Numbered from the stretch's first letter, positions 19,997 to 28,037 are shown. The stretch: 64,000 bases of DNA from Flavobacterium indicum GPTSA100-9 = DSM 17447 (GCF_000455605.1 NC_017025.1:2418001-2482000), one strand, 5' to 3'. Notes: a model not told the origin generated them from the sequence alone. Program-made: numbers and translations.

Positions 19997-20030
19997 AATC
20001 CTTATTACATTATATAAACAAGGATTTTAA
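19997..20030. terminator. Bidirectional terminator
   Basis: AAAATCCTT and AAGGATTTT form a 9-bp stem around a 16-nt loop between two convergent genes. Confidence 0.65.
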
Positions 20031-20047
20031 AAGGGGTAACAATTAAA

Positions 20048-20389
20048 TTAATATACTTTAGCCGTAACTATTTGTTTGATTTTTTTATTCACGCTTACAC
20101 GAATCTTACAAGGTTGGGTTGGACTAACATTCTTAGGAATTTCAGCTAAATATTTAAAATTCCCACCATATACAAAAACCCGTGATGTAGATAAAATTTC
20201 TTCATTCAAACCATATAATAATTCTATCTTACAAGTAGTAAACAAATTCAATAGTCCTCCTTCAATTGTTCCCTCTACTGTTAACACATCCATTTCTTTA
20301 CATAATATAACACTAGCTTCCTGAATAGAAATAGATTTTTTAGTTAAAAACATTTCTATTTCTTCTAAAATTGGGTAATTCATCGTCAT
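20048..20389 (-). CDS. Hypothetical protein
   Basis: The 113-residue protein (start MTMNYPILEEIEMF, or two codons later at MNYP) has no signal peptide or membrane segment. It reads as a mostly beta domain with a single cysteine in ILCKEMDV and another in TTCKIELLYG. I do not recognise the family. It stands alone between an HTH regulator (convergent) and a divergent small gene at 20657. Confidence 0.55.
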   Translation of the reverse strand: MTMNYPILEEIEMFLTKKSISIQEASVILCKEMDVLTVEGTIEGGLLNLFTTCKIELLYGLNEEILSTSRVFVYGGNFKYLAEIPKNVSPTQPCKIRVSVNKKIKQIVTAKVY

Positions 20390-20598
20390 AACATTAATCT
20401 TTTTAATTTAATTGGGTTTTGGGAGTTGTAAAAGTAATTTAACCAAATTGGAAGAATAAAAAAAATGGCATAAAAAGGTCTTTTTTAACCATCAAAGCAA
20501 TTTTTAGTATCATAGAAATTAATTAGTAACTTAAAATGAGGTTTCATACTATAAAAAAGGCTGCACGAGACAAAAAAACATTATTTTGTTCCACAAGT

Positions 20599-20631
20599 TG
20601 TAAATAACAAGATTTACTTCATTAAATTTGA
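20599..20631 (+). promoter_or_regulatory. Promoter of the 20657 gene
   Basis: TTG at 20599-20601 and TAAATTTG at 20624-20631 with a 22-nt spacer match the Bacteroidota promoter, 25 nt before the ATG. Confidence 0.65.
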
Positions 20632-20656
20632 ATACTAAACTTTAAAAAATTAAACT

Positions 20657-21073
20657 ATGCAAGTAATTCCAACCCCAACAGGTAAAATTGATTCTAATTC
20701 AAGTAAAATGATGGTTTCAGATGAAATTCAATCTACAATCGCATTTACAAACAACAGACCTTGTGAACCATTACCTCCGCTTGTACAAGCAATGTATACT
20801 AGCAGTACAAATAACCTAGAAGTAAGCGCAGTTGTTTTTCTTGCTCAAGAAGAAGATCCAGAATCAATTTATGTTACTTACGAAATTGCCAAAGATGGAA
20901 CTCCGAATTTTATGATCAATTATAATGATGCAGAAATTGAAGCAAAAACTTTTTACGGATACCAAGTGAATTTTAACATTACAATTGAAAATCAACCTAG
21001 TGTAATTGAAGCTTTTGTAAATGATGTAGACCCTAAAACATCAAGAGGAACAATAGTAACCGTTCAATCTTAA
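20657..21073 (+). CDS. Hypothetical protein
   Basis: This 138-residue soluble protein (MQVIPTPTGKIDSNSSKMMV) has no signal peptide and no motif I recognise. Its second half looks like a small beta-sandwich (YGYQVNFNITIENQPSVIEAFVND). It has its own promoter and terminator, so it is monocistronic. Confidence 0.6.
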   Translation: MQVIPTPTGKIDSNSSKMMVSDEIQSTIAFTNNRPCEPLPPLVQAMYTSSTNNLEVSAVVFLAQEEDPESIYVTYEIAKDGTPNFMINYNDAEIEAKTFYGYQVNFNITIENQPSVIEAFVNDVDPKTSRGTIVTVQS

Positions 21074-21086
21074 TTGGAACAGTTAA

Positions 21087-21118
21087 AAAACTAGATAGTT
21101 GATTCTATCTAGTTTTTA
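21087..21118 (+). terminator. Terminator of the 20657 gene
   Basis: AAAACTAGATAG and CTATCTAGTTTT form a 12-bp stem with a TTGATT loop followed by T. Confidence 0.8.
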
Positions 21119-21157
21119 TTAAGTAAATTCATTATCTTAGGCAAAGTTTTTTGCTCT

Positions 21158-22894
21158 ATGCCTATGAATCTTAAAGTATTATTTATCACTATTTTATTTA
21201 TTTTGTTTACTCCAAGTTGGGGGCAAGAATTTCATTTTAATTTCAAAAAAAATATAACTTCCAAAATAAATAAAATTCCTAACGCTAAACTTTTACAAAA
21301 AACATGTCAGTATTATTTAAACCAAAATATTGACTCTACTTTATTATACACGCAAAAAACTTTGAATCTAAATCCTAAAGAAAAGGAAATTTTAAATTAC
21401 ACCTATTTTTTTAGAGGATTGGCACTTAAAGAAAAAATGCTCTATGAGGAAAGTAAAAAATTCTTTTTAAAAATAAATAAAAATTTTTACTATTATCCAA
21501 AAGTAAAAGCTAGCCTTGGTGAAATTGCACTTAATAAAAATGAATTAATTAAAAGTATTAACTATTTACAATCAATTGAAAAAACACCTAATTTAAGTGA
21601 ATACAACATTAAACTAAGTAGTATAAAACATAATTTAGGAATTGCCTACTTGCTATTAAAAGATTTTAGTAACGCTGAAAAATATTTACTCGAAAATACA
21701 TCTATACAAGAAACCGAAAAAGACACTATCAACTTAATTAGTTCCTATGGCGATTTAGCGAACTTATATTACGAACAATATAAAGACAATCAGGCCATTC
21801 CTTATTTTGAAAAAGCTTACAACCTAGCAAAAAAAACTAATGATTTTAAACTCAAAGCTACAACTTCTCATAATATGGCAGTTGTAGAGGAAAATAGGAA
21901 AAATTATGAAAAAGCTAATCAATATAGAAAAGAGCATGCCATTTGGAAAGATTCTGTAAATGATAAAAATAAAGTTTGGGAAGTAGCCCAATTAGAAAAA
22001 CAATTTGCAATAAAAGAAAAACAAAAAGAAGTTAGTTTATTACAAGCTGAAAAAAAAGTTAAAATTGCCGAAAGAAATGGACTCCTTTTTTCTGCAATCA
22101 TTCTTCTTGCTTTATTAATAGTTTCATTCTATTTTTATATGGAAAAAAGCAAACGAAATCGAATCATCTCTAAACAAAAAGAAAAGTTAGATGAAATAAA
22201 TGCTACAAAAGACAAGTTATTTTCGATTGTAAGTCATGATTTACGTTCTTCGGTTAGCGCATTAAAATCGAGCACAAACAAGATTATCAATCATGTAAAT
22301 GAATCTAAATGGGAAGAAGCAACTTCCGATTTAAAACAAAATAGCGCTATTGCGAATGCCACATACAATTTACTTGATAATTTATTGCATTGGGCTTTGC
22401 TTCAAAACCAACAAACATTTTTTGAAATTACACCCATAAAAATTCATTTTATAGTTGAACAAGTAAGCTTTAATTATCTTTCCTTGTTGAAAGAAAAAAA
22501 CATAATTCTAGAAAATTTAATTCCAAAAAAAGCTTGTGTTGTTGCCGATCAAGAATCTTTAAAAATCATTCTTCGAAATTTAATCGATAATGCCATAAAA
22601 TTTTCAAACGAAAATAGTTTCATTCGATTTTATGCTGAGGAAACAGAACAATATTGGCGCATTACACTCGAAGACCAAGGAAAAGGAATGTCTGAAACCA
22701 TTAAAAACGAACTACTAAATGATACAATTCAGGTGGCTAAAAAAACCAATCAAGAAATAATCGGAAGTGGATTAGGAATGCAACTATGTAAAAGTATGAT
22801 TCAAAAAAATCATGGAAAATTAGAAATTGAAAGTACGCTCGGAATTGGAACTAAAATGATTATCTCATTACCTAAACAACACAACCATGGATAA
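21158..22894 (+). CDS. TPR-containing sensor histidine kinase
   Basis: The 578-residue protein has a signal segment, tetratricopeptide repeats (about 45-270), one membrane helix (about 305-325, GLLFSAIILLALLIVSFYFY) and a kinase core. The core has an H box (LFSIVSHDLRSSVSALK), an N box (LRNLIDNAIKFSNE) and G boxes (DQGKGMSE, GSGLGMQLCKSM). The TPR part would sense in the periplasm. The start may be the ATG at 21158 or the next at 21164. It overlaps the LytTR response regulator by 8 nt, so they form a pair. Confidence 0.88.
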   Translation: MPMNLKVLFITILFILFTPSWGQEFHFNFKKNITSKINKIPNAKLLQKTCQYYLNQNIDSTLLYTQKTLNLNPKEKEILNYTYFFRGLALKEKMLYEESKKFFLKINKNFYYYPKVKASLGEIALNKNELIKSINYLQSIEKTPNLSEYNIKLSSIKHNLGIAYLLLKDFSNAEKYLLENTSIQETEKDTINLISSYGDLANLYYEQYKDNQAIPYFEKAYNLAKKTNDFKLKATTSHNMAVVEENRKNYEKANQYRKEHAIWKDSVNDKNKVWEVAQLEKQFAIKEKQKEVSLLQAEKKVKIAERNGLLFSAIILLALLIVSFYFYMEKSKRNRIISKQKEKLDEINATKDKLFSIVSHDLRSSVSALKSSTNKIINHVNESKWEEATSDLKQNSAIANATYNLLDNLLHWALLQNQQTFFEITPIKIHFIVEQVSFNYLSLLKEKNIILENLIPKKACVVADQESLKIILRNLIDNAIKFSNENSFIRFYAEETEQYWRITLEDQGKGMSETIKNELLNDTIQVAKKTNQEIIGSGLGMQLCKSMIQKNHGKLEIESTLGIGTKMIISLPKQHNHG

Positions 22895-23633
22895 AATTAA
22901 TATATTAGTTGTAGAAGACACTGCAAAAGAACGTGATGCTTTATTAAAAGTACTTCACGAAAACAATTACAACGTAGTGGGTGTTGCTACCAGTCATAAA
23001 GAAGCTTTGGAACTTTTTTATGCCAATAAAGTGGACATTGCTATTATAGATATTTATTTAAACGGTGTTCCTGAAGGAATTACATTTGCCGAAACTTTAA
23101 ATGTTTTGCCCAATTTGGCCAAACCATTTGTATTTTTAACTAGCACAACAGACCGTACAACTTTTGAACGAGCAAAATTAACTAAGCCTTTTAGTTACTT
23201 GTTAAAACCTTTTAATGAATTGGAACTTTTATATGCATTAGAATTGGCTGTAGAAAAATTTTATGCGCAAAATGATGTGTTTTTAGGAGACGAAGAAGAT
23301 ACAGTTATAAGTGCTGAATACTTATTTATTAAAAAAGGGAAATCACTTAAAAAAGTTCAAATTACAGACATAGTGTATATTGAAGTTGAAGAAAAATACT
23401 GTAATATTGTTACGGATAAAGAAAAGTTTGTAATCCTTATTTCACTAACCAAAATTTTAGATCTTTTAGACCCAAATACCTTTTGTAGAACACACCGAAA
23501 TTATATTGTGAACACCTCTAAAATAATGGAAATTGTTCCCACCGATAACTTAGTTATACTCGCCGGCAATCACAAAATTACGTTGAGTGATAAATATAAA
23601 GATTTAATGAAAAAAGTGAGGACATTGAAGTAA
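22887..23633 (+). CDS. LytTR-family response regulator
   Basis: The receiver domain (residues 1-120) starts INILVVEDTAKERDA, keeps the phospho-acceptor aspartate in VDIAIIDIYL and ends KPFSYLLKPFNELEL. The LytTR DNA-binding domain (about 145-245) has FIKKGKSLKKVQITDIVYIE, FCRTHRNYIVN and ITLSDKYKDLMKKV. It is coupled to the TPR kinase upstream. Its stop is directly next to the stop of the convergent WYL gene, with no room for a terminator between. Confidence 0.93.
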   Translation: MDKINILVVEDTAKERDALLKVLHENNYNVVGVATSHKEALELFYANKVDIAIIDIYLNGVPEGITFAETLNVLPNLAKPFVFLTSTTDRTTFERAKLTKPFSYLLKPFNELELLYALELAVEKFYAQNDVFLGDEEDTVISAEYLFIKKGKSLKKVQITDIVYIEVEEKYCNIVTDKEKFVILISLTKILDLLDPNTFCRTHRNYIVNTSKIMEIVPTDNLVILAGNHKITLSDKYKDLMKKVRTLK

Positions 23634-24650
23634 TCAATTGTCCTCATATTTAGCTAAAGCTTTTTGTATTATTTCATGCATTCTTTTTCTAAATCCATCT
23701 GGCTTAATAACCTCTAAACTACTTCCAAAACCTAATAACAATCGTTCTAATTCATAGTTAATTATTAAAAACAAATGTAGCAACACACTTCCATCTGGAT
23801 ACGTTTCGATTAGCCTTTGTGAACGATGTAGCGGTTTTGTCAATACATAAGGAGCATTTGCCGCATCTATTTTAATTTCGATTTTTCTTGCTTTTAATCC
23901 ATGATTTACTGTTACTCCTACAACATCTCTAAAATAGTATTCTGCATCAAAATTTTCCTCTAAATAATCCATTCCAAATTCAAAATCTACACTAACAATT
24001 CTGTCTAAAGCTAAATTCACAATTGGTTGACTTGCTTTTCTTCTTCCAATTAAAAACCAACGATTATTAAATTCTTTTAAAACAAATGGGTGAAAATAAA
24101 AAGAACTCGTTTCTAAGGCTTTAAAAGATTTATATTCTAATTTCAAAACTACTTTTTTAACAATTGCTTGATATAAAACATCTAAAAAATGTAACCCTTT
24201 CAAATTATCATTTTTATCCAAATGAATAATCGGTCGAGTATTCGATTTTTCGGCATAAATTTTATCTTCTAATCGTTGTAAAATATCTGAAACATCAGAA
24301 AACAACGAAAAATCTTTAAACTGCTTCAACATAGAAACCGTTTCGGTCAACACATTGATATCCGTTTCAGTAAGTGGAATATCTGTGATGGAGAAATCTT
24401 CCTCTGCATACCTATAATATTTTTTATCATATACTTCAATAGGTGCATTATATCCTAATTTTTCACTACGCATCATTTGAATATCCAACTGAATTGTTCG
24501 CTTGCTTACCGCATTTTCTTTACCTTCAAATTCATATAACGCATTTGAACAAGCTTCTATTAAATCATCCAATGTCCAGGTGCGGTATTTGTTTTGCAAA
24601 CATTTATCAATCGTTTTATATCGGATTAGAGCATTTTTATTTTGAGCCAT
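23634..24650 (-). CDS. WYL-domain transcriptional regulator of the RNA-repair island
   Basis: The 338-residue protein has an N-terminal winged-helix region (about 1-85; KNALIRYKTIDKCLQNKYRTW, VSKRTIQLDIQMMRSE) and a WYL domain (about 150-240; FHPFVLKEFNNRWFLIGRRK, with WFL in place of WYL). A WCX extension follows (about 260-335). WYL domains bind nucleic acids or nucleotides and control stress and defence genes. It lies 52 nt downstream of the HD gene, facing the leader/RING-TerD/rtcB block. I infer that it binds the two palindromes at 25352-25370 and 28038-28056. Whether it activates or represses cannot be told. Confidence 0.88.
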   Translation of the reverse strand: MAQNKNALIRYKTIDKCLQNKYRTWTLDDLIEACSNALYEFEGKENAVSKRTIQLDIQMMRSEKLGYNAPIEVYDKKYYRYAEEDFSITDIPLTETDINVLTETVSMLKQFKDFSLFSDVSDILQRLEDKIYAEKSNTRPIIHLDKNDNLKGLHFLDVLYQAIVKKVVLKLEYKSFKALETSSFYFHPFVLKEFNNRWFLIGRRKASQPIVNLALDRIVSVDFEFGMDYLEENFDAEYYFRDVVGVTVNHGLKARKIEIKIDAANAPYVLTKPLHRSQRLIETYPDGSVLLHLFLIINYELERLLLGFGSSLEVIKPDGFRKRMHEIIQKALAKYEDN

Positions 24651-24702
24651 TTTTTTTAGTTTACAGTATTTAGTCTCCGTGTTCAGTCTCAGTATTCAGT
24701 GG

Positions 24703-25314
24703 TTACAGTAATGATATTTCCTTATTTATATTTTCTCTTGCTTGCTTCTCATATTTTGTTCTAAAAGTCTCTGTTTGATAGATAAATTCATTTTCTAAAA
24801 AATGCTCTAACGCCTTTCTTCGTCCTGGATTATAAAGTAAGTTGGGATAAATTTTATACTCTTTTCTTATTTGTTTGAAATACACTTCATAATCAATCCA
24901 TTCTTTAGATAAAATTTTCAAATCGAAATCGATTAACCAATTTATATCCGCTACTCTATTTTGTTGATGCATTTTTGTGGCCACTATCATATCATAAATC
25001 AATTCTTTATTAATCATTGTATGTTTTGGCAAAATAGAAACAGCATATTCGGCGCTTTTCAGTTCATTTTCTTTGCATGTTACTTTGTAAATGTAGTCAT
25101 GATAGAAAATAGCATACAAAACCTCAACAGGAAAAGTGAGTTGTGCATAATACATTTCATACTGCTCTATCATTTCTTTCAAATGCTTCAAATTATGATA
25201 ATACCTACTTTTTGCGGTATAGGCTTTTACCAAATTATTCCATAAAACCTCTATTTCGTTGTTATCGAAACCCAATTCTTTTAACAAAACAATGTATTTT
25301 TCTTTTAAATCCAC
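24703..25314 (-). CDS. HD-domain predicted metal-dependent phosphohydrolase
   Basis: The 203-residue protein has conserved histidines in SRYYHNLKHLKEM (about 37-48), the HD pair in IFYHDYIYKV (about 70-76), an acidic IVATKMH segment and a distal aspartate in NWLIDFDLKIL. These match a small HD-hydrolase family of predicted metal-dependent phosphohydrolases. It starts the divergent transcript that also carries the WYL regulator. Next to an RNA ligase, a role in trimming RNA ends or nucleotide signals is possible, but this is inference. Confidence 0.8.
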   Translation of the reverse strand: MDLKEKYIVLLKELGFDNNEIEVLWNNLVKAYTAKSRYYHNLKHLKEMIEQYEMYYAQLTFPVEVLYAIFYHDYIYKVTCKENELKSAEYAVSILPKHTMINKELIYDMIVATKMHQQNRVADINWLIDFDLKILSKEWIDYEVYFKQIRKEYKIYPNLLYNPGRRKALEHFLENEFIYQTETFRTKYEKQARENINKEISLL

Positions 25315-25328
25315 AACCTATTTTTTAT

Positions 25329-25360
25329 CAAATTTAAAATTTCTTTTTTACTGCGCAAAA
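25329..25360 (-). promoter_or_regulatory. Divergent promoter of the HD/WYL unit
   Basis: Read on the minus strand, TTTTG (25356-25360) and TAAATTTG (25329-25336) are 19 nt apart, a good Bacteroidota promoter. The start site would be about 8 nt before the HD gene. Its -33 element lies inside the palindrome at 25352-25370. Confidence 0.6.
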
Positions 25361-25370
25361 TAATTGCGTA
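25352..25370. promoter_or_regulatory. Palindromic operator, copy 1
   Basis: TGCGCAA-AATAA-TTGCGTA, a 19-bp inverted repeat with 7-nt arms (one mismatch) and a 5-nt spacer. It matches copy 2 at 28038-28056 in 18 of 19 positions. Both copies are followed 14 nt later by the TTTG of a shared box TTTGAAATCTTTG. It sits between divergent units and is the likely WYL-protein site. Confidence 0.75.
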
Positions 25371-25375
25371 GTGGT

Positions 25376-25388
25376 TTTGAAATCTTTG
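25376..25388 (+). promoter_or_regulatory. Shared TTTGAAATCTTTG box, copy 1
   Basis: TTTGAAATCTTTG is identical in front of rtcB (28062-28074) at the same distance from the palindrome. AATCTTTG resembles TAnnTTTG with one mismatch. The upstream TTG in the palindrome arm is 14 nt away, shorter than usual, which would fit an activator-dependent promoter. Confidence 0.5.
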
Positions 25389-25432
25389 TCAAGTCAAAAG
25401 GAAAAAACGTTCTTTGAATACAAAAAAATGTT

Positions 25433-25452
25433 GGTCAAGTAAAAGTTACTTC
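25433..25452 (+). repeat. 20-nt leader motif, copy R1
   Basis: First of four copies of GGTCAA-N7-TTACTTC. In R1 the part AAGTAA-AAG-TTACTT can form a small hairpin. It lies upstream of the tRNA-like element. Confidence 0.7.
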
Positions 25453-25503
25453 AGTTAACACCATCAGATAAAACTTTTACAATTATCAACATTTAAAAAA
25501 ATT

Positions 25504-25617
25504 GGGGCAGTAGCTCAGTGGTAGAGCAAGTAGTTTTGAAATTATCTTTTAGGTCAATCAAAACTTACTTCTACACTTTTAATGTCTGTGTCGTGGGTTC
25601 GAGTCCCACCTGCTCCA
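25504..25617 (+). ncRNA. tRNA-Lys(UUU)-like RNA with a 42-nt insertion
   Basis: The 5' and 3' ends form a full tRNA frame. The acceptor stem is GGGGCAG (25504-25510) with CTGCTCC (25610-25616) and discriminator A. The D arm is GCTC-AGTGGTA-GAGC (25513-25527) and the T arm GTGGG-TTCGAGT-CCCAC (25593-25609). The 3' half holds a Lys-type anticodon loop CTTTTAA (25576-25582) flanked by ACA/TGT, then a 5-nt variable loop GTGTC. Between position 26 (A25528) and the anticodon arm are 42 extra nucleotides (25529-25570), which contain motif R2 and can pair TTTTGA with TCAAAA. No CCA is encoded. It lies in the untranslated leader of the RING/TerD gene with no promoter of its own. The anticodon stem is poor (3 strong pairs), so I read it as a tRNA mimic, not a working tRNA. 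An alternative fold uses AGTAG-TTTTGAA as the anticodon arm. Confidence 0.7.
25552..25571 (+). repeat. 20-nt leader motif, copy R2
   Basis: GGTCAATCAAAACTTACTTC, lying almost entirely inside the 42-nt insertion of the tRNA-Lys-like element. Confidence 0.7.
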
Positions 25618-25625
25618 CAATTTTT

Positions 25626-25645
25626 GGTCAATAAAAACTTACTTC
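25626..25645 (+). repeat. 20-nt leader motif, copy R3
   Basis: GGTCAATAAAAACTTACTTC. Its last five bases (ACTTC) also form the 5' strand of the minihelix at 25641-25681. Confidence 0.7.
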
Positions 25646-25681
25646 AAATTGGTACTTGTGGTTCGAATCCACCTTTGAAGT
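25641..25681 (+). ncRNA. tRNA minihelix (acceptor plus T arm) mimic
   Basis: ACTTCAAA (25641-25648) and TTTGAAGT (25674-25681) form a perfect 8-bp stem. Inside it is a T arm, GTGG-TTCGAAT-CCAC (25658-25672), whose loop fits the universal TTCRANY consensus. The remaining 9 nt contain TTGGTA, as in a D loop. This is the top half of a tRNA without an anticodon domain. Confidence 0.65.
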
Positions 25682-25706
25682 TTATAAATTATCAGAAAAA
25701 AATTCA

Positions 25707-25726
25707 GGTCAAGTGTTTCTTACTTC
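25707..25726 (+). repeat. 20-nt leader motif, copy R4
   Basis: GGTCAAGTGTTTCTTACTTC, the last copy, 60 nt before the start codon of the RING/TerD gene. AAGT and ACTT can pair inside it. Confidence 0.65.
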
Positions 25727-25786
25727 AAAAACTCTTTAAGGTAGAAAACTAGAAGCACCATTATCTAATTAAAAAAAACAAACAAA

Positions 25787-28024
25787 ATGAAAAATGAATT
25801 ATTAAAAATCAGCTTGCGTCAAAACGCAGTTTTTATTCCTTCGGAATTAATTACAAATGAATTAAAAGAACTATCAGGAACAACTTCTATATTAGTTGCC
25901 AATGCTTCAAAATTAGGTTTTTCCTTTTCCGAACCTTTATTAAAAGCTATAAATAACTCAAATACAACTACAAAAACTGAAATTTTAGATACGTTAAAAA
26001 CTGCTTTAGGAACCAATAAAAACTGGACACCATTAGTAAAAGGGTGGAATGTTCCAACTTGTGAAACTCGTTTAGATCATATCATTACGCTTTTCGCAAA
26101 TATTTTTAAAACTAAAAACGGTACGACTTTAACTTGTGGTCATATTATTCCTGTAAACACTTTCCCATTAGAAAGATATAATGGATGTCCGTTTTGCGGA
26201 ACACCATTTGAATTTGGAAAAATTGAAAATTATAGTCAAGGAAGCAAATTAAAAGTTTTAGAATTATGGACGGAAGAAGAAATGAATCTTTTTTTCGAAA
26301 GTCTTTTAACTTCAAAAACGGTTTTAGATGCTACACAAATTGATAGTTTAAAAATTGCATTAAAAGTTTTAGATTTACCTAAAGTGGCAATCGGAATGAA
26401 AGAAACTTTAATGGTAGTTATTGATGAATTAATTGCACAAAATCAAACAGAAAAAGCGAATCAGTTTTTCACATCGCCACAAGACATTTTACGTTATTTA
26501 TGGTTTAAGAAAACTGGATTATTACAAATAACAGAGCCTAAAACGATTATTAATAGAACAAAAAACAATCATACCAATATTTTCTATCCTGCTGATGATA
26601 GCATTCAAACGAAGAAGATCACGCAAGCAGATTTAAAATTAAAATATTCAAGAAAAGAATGTTTGATGGTTGCTAATTGGTTAAACAACTTAGATCTAAA
26701 AACAGAAGCTATATGCGAAATGATGCATCCAAAAAGAGGAATGTGGGTTCGATTTATTCGTGCATTGAGATTACCAGAATATGCAAAAAGAAAAGGTTTT
26801 GAAAAATTAGCAGAAATATTAGATGTTTTTTACACTCAAAAATATGAGGTTTGGCAAGGACGAGTAAATTATTTCAGATTAAAATCTGATGTGGAAAATA
26901 CTTTTAAATTATTAAAACAAAGACCAGGATTATTTGCGCGTTCTTTATTTTCAAATATGCTTTGGTTTGGTGAAGAAGATACTATTAATGCCTTCACAGA
27001 AGTTATTGATAAAGTACCAGCACGATTGATTTTCACTTTAAACATGTATGCTCAAAATTATTTTGATGTTTCAACACAAAGAAGTGTAAAACCATTAGGA
27101 GGAACAACGAAAAGAATTCCTGCAAATCCAATTTTAAAACTTTATGACGAGAATCATTTAGAGCAAATGAAATTAAAAATTGAAGATTTGTGTGTTATCG
27201 CTATGAAAAGAAGATTTTCTGCTATTGAAAATAGTAACAAAAGTATTTATATCGACCCACAATTATTTAACATACCTGTTTCAATTGGAGATAGAAGTGA
27301 AAGCGTTCAAGATTTACCAGTGGCTTTGATGGGAACAAAATTCCCTGTGGAAGGAAATGAAATTCGATTGTTTATGCAATGGGGAAAAGACATGCCTGCA
27401 CAACATTTAGATATGGATTTAAGTTGTCATATTTCCTATGAATTTGGTTCAGATTTTTGCTCTTTTAGTAATTTATCAACTACTGGATGTAAGCATAGTG
27501 GAGATATACAAAGCATTCCAAACAAACTTGGAACTGCCGAATATATCAACATCAATCTTGATGAATTAACAAGAGCAGGAGCAAAATTTGTAACTTTTAC
27601 TTGCAATGCTTACAGCAATGGAGGTATTACTCCTAATTTAGTTGTAGGTTGGATGGATAGTCAATTTCCGATACATATTTCTAAAAGTACTGGAGTAGCA
27701 TATGATCCATCATGTGTGCAACATCAAATTAGAGTTACTCAAAACACTACCAAAGGATTAGTTTTTGGAGTTTTAGATGTAGCTAATAGAGAAATTATTT
27801 GGCTTGAAATGAGTTTTGGTGGTCAAATTGTTCAAGGATTAGATTATAAAGGTGTTCAAGCCATGCTTTCAAAATTGAAATCTAAATTAAATATTGGACA
27901 ATTATTATTATTAATAGCTGAAGTTCAAAATTTAGAAATAATTGATAATGAAAATGCAGATGAAGTTTACGATATGAAATGGGCTATGAATACAGCATTA
28001 GTCACTCAATTATTAGTTGATTAA
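25787..28024 (+). CDS. RING/TerD-like protein, MXAN_6230/SCO0854 family
   Basis: The 745-residue protein has a helical N-terminus and a RING-type zinc-binding motif (C117-G-H119, then C134-x-x-C137 in GCPFCGTPF). A long helical middle region follows (about 150-490; KECLMVANWLNNLDLKTEAICEMMHPKRGMWVRFIRALRL). The C-terminal domain (about 500-690) shows TerD-like features: HLDMDLSCHISYEFG, HSGDIQSIPNKLGTAEYINI and VVGWMDSQFP. This matches what I know as the MXAN_6230/SCO0854 RING-domain family, which occurs next to RtcB. It has no signal peptide and so is cytoplasmic. The long structured leader and the rtcB gene 114 nt downstream suggest it handles damaged or tRNA-like RNA, but the activity is unknown. 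Confidence 0.75.
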   Translation: MKNELLKISLRQNAVFIPSELITNELKELSGTTSILVANASKLGFSFSEPLLKAINNSNTTTKTEILDTLKTALGTNKNWTPLVKGWNVPTCETRLDHIITLFANIFKTKNGTTLTCGHIIPVNTFPLERYNGCPFCGTPFEFGKIENYSQGSKLKVLELWTEEEMNLFFESLLTSKTVLDATQIDSLKIALKVLDLPKVAIGMKETLMVVIDELIAQNQTEKANQFFTSPQDILRYLWFKKTGLLQITEPKTIINRTKNNHTNIFYPADDSIQTKKITQADLKLKYSRKECLMVANWLNNLDLKTEAICEMMHPKRGMWVRFIRALRLPEYAKRKGFEKLAEILDVFYTQKYEVWQGRVNYFRLKSDVENTFKLLKQRPGLFARSLFSNMLWFGEEDTINAFTEVIDKVPARLIFTLNMYAQNYFDVSTQRSVKPLGGTTKRIPANPILKLYDENHLEQMKLKIEDLCVIAMKRRFSAIENSNKSIYIDPQLFNIPVSIGDRSESVQDLPVALMGTKFPVEGNEIRLFMQWGKDMPAQHLDMDLSCHISYEFGSDFCSFSNLSTTGCKHSGDIQSIPNKLGTAEYININLDELTRAGAKFVTFTCNAYSNGGITPNLVVGWMDSQFPIHISKSTGVAYDPSCVQHQIRVTQNTTKGLVFGVLDVANREIIWLEMSFGGQIVQGLDYKGVQAMLSKLKSKLNIGQLLLLIAEVQNLEIIDNENADEVYDMKWAMNTALVTQLLVD

Positions 28025-28037
28025 AAAGATTTTATGC

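Noticed and set aside
25504..25617. A working tRNA with an ordinary intron
   Set aside because: The extra 42 nt are between the D arm and anticodon arm, not at 37/38, the anticodon stem has only three strong pairs and there is no own promoter. A mimic fits better.
25433..25726. CRISPR-like array of 20-nt repeats
   Set aside because: Spacing is irregular (119, 74, 81 nt), the motif has a variable centre and there are no cas genes.
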